Shown here in pieces: positions 43,688-55,798 of a stretch of DNA of 64,000 nucleotides. The stretch's first letter is position 1. The number at the start of each line of letters is the position of its first letter. The notes under the pieces were generated by a model, which was given only the letters and a program-made list of their open reading frames with translations, searched no databases and was not told the DNA's origin. Origin of the DNA: Branchiostoma floridae (taxonomy: Eukaryota > Chordata > Leptocardii > Amphioxiformes > Branchiostomatidae); the NCBI RefSeq assembly GCF_000003815.2, contig NW_023365706.1, forward strand, positions 195,395 through 259,394, read 5' to 3'. Both the position numbers and the translations under genes were made by a program.

Positions 43688-46600
43688 ATGCCGGGTCCTA
43701 CAAAACGACCCAAATTCTACAAACAGTATGGCACCACTGGGAAAGTCCCGCCGCGGTCGGCTAGCAGGTTTAGAAAGAAACTCAGAGACAGAGTCGCCGA
43801 GAGCCTTGCGGAGATGCGCAAAGATTATGAATATGACTCAGACGACAGCGACATCGGGGAGACACCGCCCGGTGCCTTTTACCACCTGGAAACAGAACTC
43901 ACGCGTATATCAACTGCAAGTCTAGAACACCAAGATAGTTCTGAAGAAAGTTCAGGAGAGTCAAGCTCTAGTGAGGACTCAAGCGCATACGACACATGCT
44001 CCAGTTGTGATTATTTTGAGTCAAGTTCTGAAGACTCAGAAGACTCAGATATTGAAATGGACGATTTGTGGAGGGAGGAGTCACCTGAAGATTTGACATT
44101 TGAGAGAAATCTATTGGAGTTTGGTGGGGATTTATACCCAGGATCACCAGTAACAACAGGAGAGGCCAACACTCTCATTATGATGTATGCATTGAAGCAT
44201 AATCTTTCCACAGTTGCCCTTGACGACCTGATGAAGCTATTGAATGCCATCTGTTCCAAACCCAACAATATGCTTTCATCCGCCTACAAGATCAAGCAAT
44301 TTTTTTCTGACAATTTATACCGCGATGGCAGACCAATTGTTCATCAATGCTGTTCCACCTGCCATGCTATGTTTGAACAAGGTCAAACAACATGCAACAG
44401 GAATGGATGTGACCGCAGTGCCCCTCCTACTGACTTCTACCACCTGGACATAATACCACAACTGAAGAGGTTCTTTGCAGGTAGGAATTTTTTTAAACTC
44501 CATTTTAAATGGTAGTACATATATAGATCTAAGTTCTAACACTACATTTTTGTTTTTGGTGTCTCTGCCTGTGGTAACATCATTGCATAATGAGATGCAT
44601 AACATTATAAACCTATTTATAAATATGATTGGGTTCCTGGCAATGCTTAAAGCTAAGTGCAGTCACGTAATACTTACTTTTTTTATGCACAAAATTTGCT
44701 ATAGTAAAGAAGCTCCAATGGTTTTAATGATTGCAATTGTGATCTTTAGTCCAAGAGCATTCTTATATTAAATATCTTCTGTCCTCTGCCCTAGATCCTA
44801 TGTTCAGGGACAACTTGGAGTGGAAGAACCAGCACAGAGAAGCCCATGTCATAAAGGACATCTATGATGGTCAGGAGTACAGGAAACTGACCAGACGTGG
44901 TGGCTTTTTACACAAGAGTGGAAACATCACATTTTGCCTCAACACTGATGGTGTTTCCATCTATGGCTGCAGTAGCAAGGGTTCTCTCTGGCCAGTTTAT
45001 TTGGCTGTGAATGAGCTACCTCCACATCTAAGGTATGCAAAAAAGTAGTATTTCGAGCCCGGTTAATGTTTCCTGACACTTTTGACACAAATGACATGGT
45101 TTGATCTTAAAACATTGTTGCACGTTGAGATGTAATCAATAGAACAGAATTGTCACATCAAGCATTTGATTGATTCATAGTAAACTGTGTTACTATAAGG
45201 ATGGTGTATACAGAATACAGCATACTCCTAAACATATCCTTGGCCAGTATACCATGTTAGATAAAGGGACACCTACATGACACTTACGACTGTCTTCGCT
45301 TTACTCCCTGACAGGTTCACAAAGAAGTACTTAATTCTATGTGGATTTTGGCTCAATGCATCAAAACCTAAAATGACAACATTTTTGAAGCCACTGATGG
45401 AGCAGTTAAACAGGATATATACTGAAGGTATTTAGATTTCCATATTGCCACATACAGACTGATAGTGATACACATACATTCACCCTCAAAGTCAGTTGAT
45501 TTTTCTGCATGAAAACTACAGTTTGACTTGTTATGGTGGTAAGCATACTTTTAGTATCATATGGCTTGCTACCAAATGAAGATTGCAGTTTTTTTTTTTC
45601 CAGACAGCAGCCACATCAACATTTTTATTTGAATTATTGACATGAAGTTTCAAATCTTTTAACTATCTTTTCTAAAACTGTAATGCTTATATTTGGTAAC
45701 TATGGATCTGACAGGTTTCTATGGCAGAATGGATTATAGGGCCAGTAAGGAATACATAATACCCTGCCGTTTTTATTTTATTGTACGAATCAGTCCTATA
45801 TTGTTACACCATTTTGCTTTTGTTCGTAACTGGATTGTACCAATAGGTACCTTGCTTTCAGTCATTTATTACGTACTCTTGTGTGATTCTCCATCTCTGC
45901 CACTCAAGTTATGTTTTTGCTTGATTAAGAACGAGCACATCAGTCATTTTTATAAATACTTTACTCCAGTTAACGAATCCAGCATCCTGGTGACTATAAT
46001 TTATAAGAGCTTTTTGCAATTCTCAGGATTCCAAGTAAAAGATGCAAAAGGAAAGGAATGCACCGTTCGAGGGATGTTGATGATGGCCACTGTGGACCTA
46101 CAGGCCAAAGCCATTTGTATGATGATGAAGCAGTACAATGGAGAGTAAGTATCTTTATGATATGGTATAGCTGTCATTTGGCACCAGCTTCTGTATCTTT
46201 ATAGCATGTTAGACGGTACAACACTACATCTATATGATCAAAACAACATTGGCCTTACTGGAAAAACAATGTTTCAATACCCCAATCCTAGGCTAAGGAC
46301 ACCTTTGTTCATGAAAACATTGACTATTTTTTTTCTGTGCAGATATGGCTGCCATAATTGTGAAGACCCAGGCAAAGCCTTAGGAAGGGGACATCGTGTG
46401 TGGCCATATGTGGAGGTATCTACAATGCGGACACATGAGTCGATTATAGAATGTGGATGCCGCAGCGTAGCCAAGAGGAAACCGGTGAGACATAAATGTA
46501 TATTCCAAGGCAATGCAATCTCTATCTCAGAATATGTAAATTGTATATGATAAGAATCTTTTTATAGTCTGAATCTCTCGTGTCACTGCCACCTTCAGCA

Positions 46601-49600
46601 TACATAACAAACTTTAAGATAGCAAACCTCTACAAACAATGGTTATTAGTTGACAGGCAAAAACATTCAAGTCAGGGCTGATTCATTATATGGATCAACC
46701 TCCTTGTATGGATGTATGTCTCTTGTCTGATTTATAAACTTTTGATAAATTGAACAATATGTGCTTTTTATTTGCTATTTCATTTAATTAGCTGTTTAGA
46801 TTATAATGATTTGACTTACAGGTAATGGGGGTGAAGGGTGCTAGTGCCTTTCTAATCCATGAGCCGTTCAACATGGCGACTGGGTTCCCACCAGATTACA
46901 TGCATGAACTTCTGCTGGGAGTAGTCAAGACTATACTGGACCTGTGGCTGTCTCCAAGTCATAATAGGGAAGATTTCTACATTGGAGGAATGGTAGGAAT
47001 TTATTTCTCTACGTTATGGAGGCATTGGGTAAAAGGTAGTATCATTTTCATCCAGGGTTGCCTAGCTCAGTAATAATTGCTGCTTTACAATGGGGTCCTG
47101 ACCTGGACAAAACAATGGGATTTTAAGTCAACAAATTCATTTGTCTTAAATTTTGAGAATTTTTTTCATAACATGCTTGCATGGTACGTTTGTATTCATC
47201 ACTGAATGGGTAATGTTAACAGAGTAACATGTTAACATTGCACATGCCATGGCTATTATTTACAGGGGGAAAGATTAACAACAATAGTAAACATCTATCG
47301 TGCATGTAATCTCCACACAATAGGGAAAAAATTGTTGAAACGAATTAAGTGACGAAGATAAATGCTGCATATAGACTCAGATGGTTGTGTTTTCCTCTGT
47401 ATAGCACATCATAGAAGTACTGTAAATGCATCTAATTTCGCGGTGATTTAATTTCACGTTAGTGGGAAAATGGAGTTTTTGCAGTAGCGCCATAGACTGC
47501 AGTCTAAAACTATAATGGAAAAATGTTTGCGGTGGTTTAAAGTTTGCGGTGAAGTGGCTACTGCGGAAATTGCGAACATAAAACCACCGCGGACATTTTT
47601 GCATTTACAGTAATGTTTCGTATCAGATCAGCCTTAACAGCTTCTTGTTAAACATTTCAGATATCTACCCTGAGTGAACGCATGCAAGCCCTGAAGGTGC
47701 CAGACACGATTCCACGTCGTCCAAGGAGTTTAGCAGAAAGGCACCACTGGAAAGGTAATTGCTTAAATCTACAGTTAAACCTGGACTTGGCAACTAGTCA
47801 ATGGACTGAGATATATAGTCATTGCCAGCATTTCGATTGTCTACATGTGTGTCTAATCTGTCTAGTCTGTATGTGCATTAAAGTGCATGTGGGTATGTTA
47901 CTAGTTATTACAGTAGCAGTAATTGGTCGGTTAAACATGCGCAATACCTGTTTACCACTTAAATGATGATGACACTGGAATGAGTGATTTTGTAAATTCA
48001 TAAAGGCAACATTCAATGCCAAACTGTCAATTCAATGTTCAATGTCAAATTGTCAATACTCTATGTCTATGGTATTGATCAAGGTAAGCCTCATCACTAT
48101 GAGCAACTTAAGACTCCACATGGTATTCACTGGGAATGAGTCTAAATGGGGCCTGAGGAGCAGAGTAGGTAGGACTAGAGATAATTGCTGACATGAGAAT
48201 GAGTGAACATCCAAACCAAACTGCAAGGCACATTCTCAACTGCCAAGTGGTACCAATTAATACACTAGTATATGAACAGAAAGTCATGAAATGGCTGCAG
48301 TGCTGACTCAACAAGATGTTATTACATGTATGATATGTACTGCATGATAGCTAGATGATCAAAGAGTAAACACCTGTATATGTAACCTTATTGTATTTTA
48401 TTATTCCAGCAAGTGAATTGCGCTCGTGGCTGCTGTTCTTCTCCCTACCACTCCTGCGTGACGTCCTTCCCACAGAGTACTTTGCCCACTACTGTCTTCT
48501 TGTAAAAGCTGTGTCCAAACTCCTCAGTGACAGGATCAGTCCCGCTGACTTACAGCTCGCTGACCAGCAGTTAGACATCTTTTGCAAGAGATTTGAAGAC
48601 TTGTATGGTAAGAAGCTGTGCATGCACATTATCATTAGATATGCTCAAATCAGTGACAGTTTATCACACCACTACTGTAAAAGTCAAAAGTGTACTCTCA
48701 AAGCAGCTCTGGCTGTTTTTTAAACGGCTTTCTATTGTATATTGTATCTTGTTTTGTCAAAACTTAACGTTTTAAAAAGTGAACTGGTCTGTCACTTTGA
48801 AACACCCTTACCGAGTAACCTGAGTAAGTGGTTTCCGACTGTTGGTGTCATGTTTTCTGTTACAGTATGTGACTACAATTTAGTACTGTAAATGCATTTA
48901 AACTATTTTTTAAGTTCGCAGGATGGCGATACTGTGAACATAAAACCACAGAAAAAACTCCATTTTCCTACTACCGAGAAATTGAATCTTGGAAGAATTT
49001 AAATCGTCTTAACAGTATGCCATATTCTTGGCAAGTATTATCATTACCATGAGACAGTCTTGTATGTGTAAACTCTGCTATCCGGGGCTGTATATGGCGC
49101 CTACCCGCAGGGCCTGCGATGTTGGGCGGGCCATATAGAAGTGAGGTTAAATCAGGCTAAGACTTTCATGGTATTGTTTTCCATTTTCTTGAATATCGCC
49201 TATGGGAGTCAATCCTTTTAGTCTCCCTAATGTATTTACTGTAGTTTCTAGGTCTTGTCTGTATTTGTTCCTCCCTATAGAGAATTATTATACTCTAATA
49301 GAAGCAAAAAGGATGACACATATTATTACATGATTGGAGGGGGGCATGTTTACATTGAATTCAAGGTTTGCATGCCAGAAAAATCAATAACCTTTTAAGT
49401 TTTACATTATTTCCACGTAGGAGAAAGATCACAAACAATGAATATGCACCTGTTGAGGCACTTGGCACACTACACCAGGCTCCTTGGACCCCTGTGGGCA
49501 TTCAGCTGTTTTGGATTTGAAGGCATGAATGGTCAATTGAGAAGAATGCTCCACGGAACCCGGTTTATCGTAACACAGGTGAGTCTTTCAACCAAATACC

Positions 49601-51398
49601 AGTCTGATAGAACCAACCTGAACTCAAACATGTTCAGAACCAGCTATGCAGTGACTAATCTGTCCTAGTGATCCTACCTTGTCACGCTCATTGATGCAAA
49701 TCCAAATATTGATTGAAATGCAAAAATAGACACCTGTTTCAGAATCCAAGCAATTTTGACAAGTTTGGCAAGTTATGAGAAGGAGCATAGGAATTGAATA
49801 CACATCACTACCAGTGAGCTACATTGTAGCTTGTAGTGCTCCTGTTTGGCTTAGAGGCATTAGTCCAGTACACAGATAGATGTTGGAAAAATTGAACTTA
49901 ACTACTAGCTTCAATCATAAATTATGTTACTGTATAAATTTGATAAATTTGATAATGATTGATAATCATAATCAATGTTATTAATTTTTTACAGTAACAT
50001 AATTAAGAGATTGTGCTTCACAATTTATTTCAGATCACATCCACCCTAGCCATTACTCCTGGTCTCCAGCGTCTAGGACGGGCAATGGCCATCAGGAGAG
50101 AACCAGACCAGGTGTTGAAACTGGCACAGAAGCTGACATCCAACAATCGAAGGTAAAGATGAATGACCCTGATAAAGTCATTACCGTTTTCATACTACTG
50201 CACTTATGTTTGACATACTTGCGCATTATGGTAATATGTTAAAGTCATTTGCCAGCTTAACTTTCCTTGCTGCTTAACCCTGTAAGCAATGCAAATTTGG
50301 TACAGGCTGAAGGTTAAATTAGATTCCTGTGATATTGCATGTTGATGTGTTGATTGATAGATTCAATGGCATGTAAATCAGGCAAAGGAAGAGAGTTATG
50401 AACTCGATTTGAAAAGAAAAACAACATCACATGGATGCAGGTGCTTGTGCGTGAGAATATACTGTGTCAATGCTTACCTAGCTGGTTTTGTCAGGCACTA
50501 AGAAAGTGTCACAGTAATTGTTCCTCGAGGGATATGGAAATGATAACCATGTGCAGCTGTTTATTAGTGCCAAAGCAACTATGTGCAGCTCCATCAAAAT
50601 ATCATAGATATGTAGATATCAAGTACAGCAGGAAACCACTATCAGTACTGGCCTACTTTATAAACCAAGGCATAACAGACTGATAGGAAGGTTGGTAATC
50701 TTATGAACCTTGTACGAAGCTTATCAATTTTAATTACATGTACTTTGTGTTGCATGATTATTTTTGATCATTTTGATTATTTTTGATCAGTATTGAAGGG
50801 ATTTTGTATGTAAAATGTACATATTTACTTCTGTTTCACTTCTCACAGAGCAAAGACAATCAAACTTGCGCCAGGTATCTTTGTACTGGGAAGTATAAAG
50901 CCTCGCCCTCTAAATGCCCCTGTTGAAGATGCGGTCAAGGCCTGTCTGCGGAGAATGGGGAAAGACATAGATGACGTGGAAGCTCAGGTCTTCTATCGCC
51001 TGGAGCTACAAGGTATCACCATGTATTCGTCAGATTATAACAGAGAGAACCGTAGTAATAATAGGACTGTAGAGTACAGAGATGGTGGCAGTATTTGCTT
51101 TGGAGAGATTGTGCTTTTCTGTTGTACACATGGTGAGACCTTGGCTGTTCTTAGAAGTTTTTTGGAGGTAGGGACTCAGCTTGTCAGTACAAGTGAAGGG
51201 GAGGGTCTTTTTAGCGAATGCCCACAAACGCCCACTCTAGAGAAGTCCGCGCTGCACGAATCTCATTTTTTTTGCTTGGAATATGTCCACGTTGTGCTCC
51301 CATGTATTAATCCTGAGTTTCAAGTCAATCCATCGACCCGAAGTGACATAAATCAAAGTTTTCGATTCTCGATGGTCTTTTTAGCGAACGCCCAGTAA
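43688..51398 (+). CDS. Tnp2/CACTA (EnSpm)-type transposase-like protein, 11 coding exons
   Basis: I place exons at 43688-44480, 44795-45032, 45315-45427, 46027-46144, 46343-46484, 46822-46992, 47661-47754, 48410-48607, 49421-49578, 50034-50152 and 50849-51398. Every junction has GT-AG and the phases match, giving 897 residues. The start is ATG 43688; an in-frame TTG at 43649 is not used. Residues 1-130 are basic, then Ser/Asp/Glu-rich. Residues 140-264 form the family N-terminal domain with a cysteine cluster (C221, C222, C225, C236, C241). FCLNTDGVSIYG (D316), TVDLQAKA (D405), the YGCHNC pair (C424, C427) and FPPDYMHELLLG (D493/E497) match the D-D-D/E and CxxC signatures of CACTA transposases. 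ASELRSWLLFFSLPLL, then GPLWAFSCFGFEGMNGQLRRMLHGT, and near the end VFYRLELQGI with YRDGGSICFGEI are typical of animal members. Function: DNA cleavage and joining if active; it may be a domesticated nuclear gene. Residues after about 850 run into repeat DNA, so the true C-terminus is uncertain. Confidence 0.85.
47420..47610. mobile_element. MITE, CTGTAAATGCA TIR, in intron 6
   Basis: CTGTAAATGCA at 47420 and TGCATTTACAG ending at 47610 are exact inverted repeats with TA on both sides. Subterminal parts rich in GCGGTG and CACCGC also pair. It lies wholly within intron 6 of the transposase-like gene and does not touch a splice site; the exon 7 acceptor is 50 bp downstream. Confidence 0.85.
48884..49016. 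mobile_element. Second, decayed copy of the CTGTAAATGCA MITE, in intron 8
   Basis: Starts TACTGTAAATGCATTTAAAC and shares GAACATAAAACCAC and AAAAACTCCATTTTCC with the 47420 element, in part inverted. The right end is degraded (TTAACAGTA). Confidence 0.6.
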
Positions 51399-51422
51399 AA
51401 TGTCTTTTTAGCGAATGCCCAC
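51204..51422 (+). repeat. Three copies of GTCTTTTTAGCGAAYGCCCA
   Basis: Copies start at about 51205, 51375 and 51402. The first lies in the open frame of the last exon, the second at its stop, and the third beyond it. They suggest that a repeat was inserted into the 3' end of the gene, so the reading frame after residue 850 or so is probably not original. Confidence 0.75.
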
Positions 51423-52110
51423 TATATCCACAAAAATATCGGCCGTCGCGCAACGACACCTAAACCTACCGCCACAAACATGTTCAAGATGGTGTCCCAT
51501 TGATGTGTACGGAGTTTCCGTGCTTTACAAGCATTTTAAGTCCCTGTTTTTGGTCAAAATGTACGGCGACGATACTACCATACTTTAACTATAGCAATTC
51601 AAAATGGCGGGCACTAGTCATGTGACCTCCTTGCGGGACTGTTCTATAAGTATCGCGGGAGGGACTGTTGTAGCATAGCTTCTCATACAACCATTTTAGA
51701 GTGAATTCTGAACAAGATTTTCATTTCATAATGCTATCATCTGACTGATATTTACAATGTGGTCATTTTTTCTGTGCTATTATTACCCAGGTTTGAGGAA
51801 CTTAGTGCAAATATGGATATTGATTCACCTCAGTGCCCAATTAATGTACAAAAGTCTCAGACACATTAGTGTTATAAACCTGAATAGGGGCAGGTAACCA
51901 ATACTAGAAAAACATAGCTATTTATTATTAACAATTATTACTATTTACATTATAACACCCTCCGGTTTAATTTGGGAATCCCGGTTTAATTTGGGACAAC
52001 CTCCCGTATTTCAGCAACCTTTAACCCCAAAGGCTTAATATCGCATATGTTAGGTAACAATGAGGTTAAGAATACGTAGCAGCCATTGATGACCCCCTGG
52101 GGATTAGCCC
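51423..52110. other. No gene seen downstream of the transposase-like gene
   Basis: I found no further family exon and no clear AATAAA within a plausible distance of the last exon. A pair of GGTTTAATTTGGGA phrases (51963, 51982) is a short direct repeat. Confidence 0.4.
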
Positions 52111-52291
52111 AATTCTGCAGAATTCTGCAGAATTCTGGGAACTGGAGCCAGAATTCTGCAGAATTCTGGGAGCCTGAGCCAGAATTCTGCAGAATTCTGG
52201 AAAGCCTGAGCCAGAATTCTGCAGAATTCTGGGAAGCCTGAGCCAGAATTCTGCAGAATTCTGGGAAGCTAAGCCAGAATTCTGCAGAATT
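52111..52291. repeat. ~32-bp minisatellite with GAATTCTGCAGAATTC palindrome
   Basis: Five to six units of the type AGCCAGAATTCTGCAGAATT, then CTGGGAAGCCTG. Each core is a 16-bp perfect palindrome (an EcoRI-PstI-EcoRI site arrangement). The antisense frame is open only because of the repeat. Confidence 0.93.
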
Positions 52292-52490
52292 ACGAGAACT
52301 GAAACCTGGTTCAGGTGTTCTCACAGTTCGCTGAAGTGAGGTTTATTGTTGACGTAGTGTATCTTGGGTGATGGTGGAATCTTTAGACATAGTCCATAGG
52401 GAACTCTTTTCTGATTATTGGCCAGATAGACGAGGAAATTGCTCACAGTAAAATGTCAGTAGCTATCAGGAAACTATCAGTGCTAAGAAG

Positions 52491-52550
52491 AGGATCTGCA
52501 TGGAGGGTCCGATTACGCCTTACGCTTTAGGATCGTATGCGGGCAGATGC
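52491..52550. mobile_element. End relic of the AGGGTCTGCATG element
   Basis: AGGATCTGCATGGAGGGTCC, then GATTACGCCTTACGCTTTAG, resembles the left end of the 59317 element (AGGGTCTGCATGGGGGGTCC, TGACAACGCTTTACGC). The right end is not found nearby, but an internal piece of the same family lies at 54930-55085. Confidence 0.6.
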
Positions 52551-53069
52551 GAGTGGGATCTGTTATGTATCTGAAATTTCAGAGTCATTGTCCTTACAAT
52601 TTTCAAATACAATTTAGAGTGTCACTTGAATGGTGAAGCAATTCAATGTGCAAGTAGATCTAACCATACCTCAAACAGGCGTTTTAAAGCTTCTACATGT
52701 CACTTGTAGCTTAAAATTAAATACCAGAATCCTACATGTGTATTATGTGTTTTACTATCTTTCATTTAGCCATTTCACCTTTCTATGTACAGCGTAATTT
52801 TTTAATGTTTAGAAAACAGCATGCGACTACTCTTTGGGAAAAATGGGTACGGATGGGTACGGATGAGGTACGGATCCTGGCAGATACCGTGGTATCCGTC
52901 AAATGCAGATGCAGAGGATTCCGCACAAATATGAACCAATCCCAGATTCTTAAAGGATAAGCCAAAATACCGAACAGATGCGACACTGTATCAATAAAAA
53001 ACACGCAAAGAATACGACGTCGTATATACAAAAAATGTACATAGATCCCTGGCTGTCAACGAACATGAA
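52551..53069. other. No gene seen
   Basis: No supportable exon. A GGGTACGGATG direct repeat occurs at about 52845-52865. Confidence 0.4.
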
Positions 53070-54605
53070 AATGCTCTTTTTGGGTCAGGAGAGCAAATTA
53101 ATAGTTTTCGACAAACAAGGTGCATGTCTGATGTCGAGGAACCGTTCATCATGCAATAGAGTTGGTTCTGAGAAAATCGGCCATTGTTTTACGAAACGTG
53201 TATTTTTTGTGAAAAATGCTGTTTTTGGCTCAGGAGATCAAATGACCATTTTTCGACAAACAATGTGTATGTCTGATGTCGAGGAACCGTTCTGCATGCA
53301 ATAAAGTTGGTTCCGAGAAAATCGGACATTGTTTCGCGAAACCTGTATTTTTTTGTGAAAAATGCTCTTTTTCGCTCAGGAGAGCAAATTACCATTTTTC
53401 AACAAACAAGGTGCATGTCTGATGTCGAGGAACCGTTCCGCATGCAATAAAGTTGGTTCCGAGAAAATCGGACATTGTTTCGCGAAACCTGTATTTTTTT
53501 GTGAAAAATGCTCTTTTTGGCTCAGGAGATCAAATGACCATTTTTCGACAAACAATGTGTATGTCTGATGTCGAGGAACCGTTCCGCATGCAATAAAGTT
53601 GGTTCCGAGAAAATCAGACATTGTTTTACGAAACGTGTATTTCTTGTGAAAAAGGCTCTTTTTGGCTCAGGAGATCAAATGACCATTTTTCGACAAACAA
53701 TGTGTATGTCTGATGTCGAGGAACCGTTCCGCATGCAATAAAGTTGGTTCCGAGAAAATCAGACATTCTCTTGCGAAACGTGTATTTTTTTTATGAAAAA
53801 TGCTCTTTTTGGCTCAGGAGAGCAAATTACCATTTTTCGACAAACAATGTGTACGTCTGATGTCGAGGAACCGTTCCGCATGCAATAAAGTTGGTTCCGA
53901 GAAAATCAGACATTCTCTTGCGAAACGTGTATTTTTTTAATGAAAAATGCTCTTTTGACTCAGGAGAGCAAATGACCATTTTTCGACAAACAATGTGTAC
54001 GTCTGATGTCGTGGAACCATTCCGCATGCAATAGAGTTGGTTCCGAGAAAATCGGACATTGTTTTATGAAACGTGTATTTTTTGTGAAAAATGCTGTTTT
54101 GGGCTCAGGAGATCAAATGACCATTTTTCAACAATGTGTATGTCTGATGTCGAGGAACCGTTCCGCATGCAATAAAGTTGGTTCCGAGAAAATCAGACAT
54201 TGTTTTACGAAAAGGGAATTTTTTGTGAAAAATGCTCTTTTTGGCTCAGGAGAGCAAATGACCATTTTTCGACAAACAATGTGTATGTCTTATGTCGAGG
54301 AACCGTTCCGCATGCAATGAAGTTGATTCCGAGGAAATCGGACATTGTTTTGGGAAACCTGTATTTTTTGCGAAAAAGGCTCTTTTTGGCTCAGGAGAGC
54401 AAATTAACATTTTTCAACAAACAATGCGTATGTCAGATGTTGAGGAACTGTTCCGCATGCAATGAAGTTGATTCCGAGGAAATCAAACGTCTTTTCATGA
54501 CACCTGTATTCTTTGTGAAAAATGCTCTTTTTGGCTCTGACAGGAGAGCAAATTACCATTTTTCGACAATGTGTATGCTTGAGGTTGAGGAACTGTTCCG
54601 CAAGA
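53070..54605 (+). repeat. 145-bp satellite array 2, about 11 units
   Basis: The GCTCTTTTTGGCTCAGGAGA phrase starts at 53073, 53218, 53364, 53510, 53655, 53802, 53949, 54093, 54234, 54379 and 54524, with periods of 141 to 147 bp. Units are more diverged than in array 1. The consensus is colinear with array 1 in the same orientation: TTTTTGGCTCAGGAGAGCAA against TTTTTGCCTCAGAAGAGCTA, then TTCCGCA, AAAGTTGGTTC, GAAAATCGGAC and TTTCGCGAAA. Both arrays therefore belong to one satellite family. It is not coding, although several frames stay open for up to 138 codons. Confidence 0.95.
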
Positions 54606-54929
54606 TGCATGTCTAACGTTGTTTTTTTGAGATTGGCACTGTTCCCGTTCGTGTGTATCCTGTATAGAAATGGCGAAGTAAACCATAGCCAGTATAACAC
54701 TCTCAGAATTCGTTCACTGCACATTTTACTACAAGTTTAGATTTGGTGGCTTATATCAAGCGTAGGATGAGAAATCTTTAACTTAAATCATTAACTTTCA
54801 TTTGATATTTAACTTTCATTAGACATTCGCACTCTTCATTAGGTATCAAGTGGGGCAACGAATCCATAGAAAATACGGAAAAGGATTTGCAAGGACCCAT
54901 TTGCCGTGAGGTGGGGCAACGTACATGTA

Positions 54930-55085
54930 TACACAGTCAATTTTTTTAGGGCAATGCCTTCAACATATTGAGCGCTGAATTCGAAGACCCAAAGCATTGC
55001 AAGGGAAGTCGGAGAATTTTTAATTCTAACCCTCTAAAATGGTATTTCCCACATTTTTATGGACAAATTTTCCTGCTTAAAGCTT
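54930..55085. mobile_element. Internal fragment of the AGGGTCTGCATG (hAT-like) family
   Basis: TTGAGCGCTGAATTCGAAG, GCATTGCAAGGGAAGTC and CCTCTAAAATGGTATTTCC with ATGGACAAATTTT match the internal ~160-bp repeats of the 59317 element (TCGAGCGCCGAAGG, GCGCAAGGGAGGACC, CCCTCTAAAATGATAATTCC). Confidence 0.6.
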
Positions 55086-55634
55086 AATGACTAGTGTTAA
55101 GCTGTCATTAAGCTTAAAGCTTAATGACAATTCTGTTGGCAGGAAATGTTTTTAGGACGACGCAGTTGATCTCCTTTGGATAATTGAGTCATCATTACAG
55201 TCATTCACACAGTGTTTAGTTGCCTTGTTATGTACAATTTCTTACAAACTTGTACTACTTGATCAATAGTGATGAAACACTGCATTGCCATTGCTTTTTC
55301 AAGGCACCTCTATACTGTACTTAATACCAGTAGCCTCTAGTTTATCTAAGTAAGTAGGTGTGACAGATTGATTGTTAGGGAGTTTCCCATGTGACATCAC
55401 TAAAGCCACTTGCTACAGTACACATGCATCATGTCAGCCGTGACAGAATGTCTACTAGTAGTAGTATGTTCCCAGACCTTGGCATGAAATTGCAATTCAA
55501 GTGTGTAATCACAGGCCTGGGATGCCCTGTCTGCTTAGTCTCTCCTTGTTCAGAAGATTGTGTGCACTTTTGTACCTCACAAAGCAATGAAACAACCCTA
55601 ATAGGCTAGCTGTCTGGGAAAGCACACATACCTT
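55086..55634. other. No gene seen
   Basis: A short inverted/direct cluster of CTTAAAGCTTAATGAC (55077-55130) is the only structure noted. Confidence 0.4.
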
Positions 55635-55798
55635 GGGCTCCAAGCAGATCCTATAGTAGCATAAGATAGCATCTAAAGCTGGCTGTGTGAGGAGTTTTGC
55701 TACCGGCGCAAATGGACACCTTTTGGATGACTACACTCCTTGGCCAGTTTGGTACTATCTTTTGCCATTGTAGTGTCTGCTTCGAGATTAGATGAGTA
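55635..55798. mobile_element. MITE, CTCCAAGCAGATCC family
   Basis: Left CTCCAAGCAGATCCTATAG, then TAGCATAAGATAG; right ACTATCTTTTGCCATTGTAG, then TGTCTGCTTCGAGAT. The arms are inverted. Same family as 27105 and 56637. Confidence 0.7.

Noticed and set aside
38206-54605. Satellite arrays as subterminal repeats of a giant CACTA element carrying the transposase-like gene
   Set aside because: CACTA subterminal repeats are short and inverted between the ends. These are long and in direct orientation, and no CACTA-type ends were seen outside them. Kept only as an observation about the flanks.
53978-54724. Several frames of 100-140 codons in satellite array 2
   Set aside because: The frames follow the 145-bp period and shift with each indel; there is no conserved start or domain.
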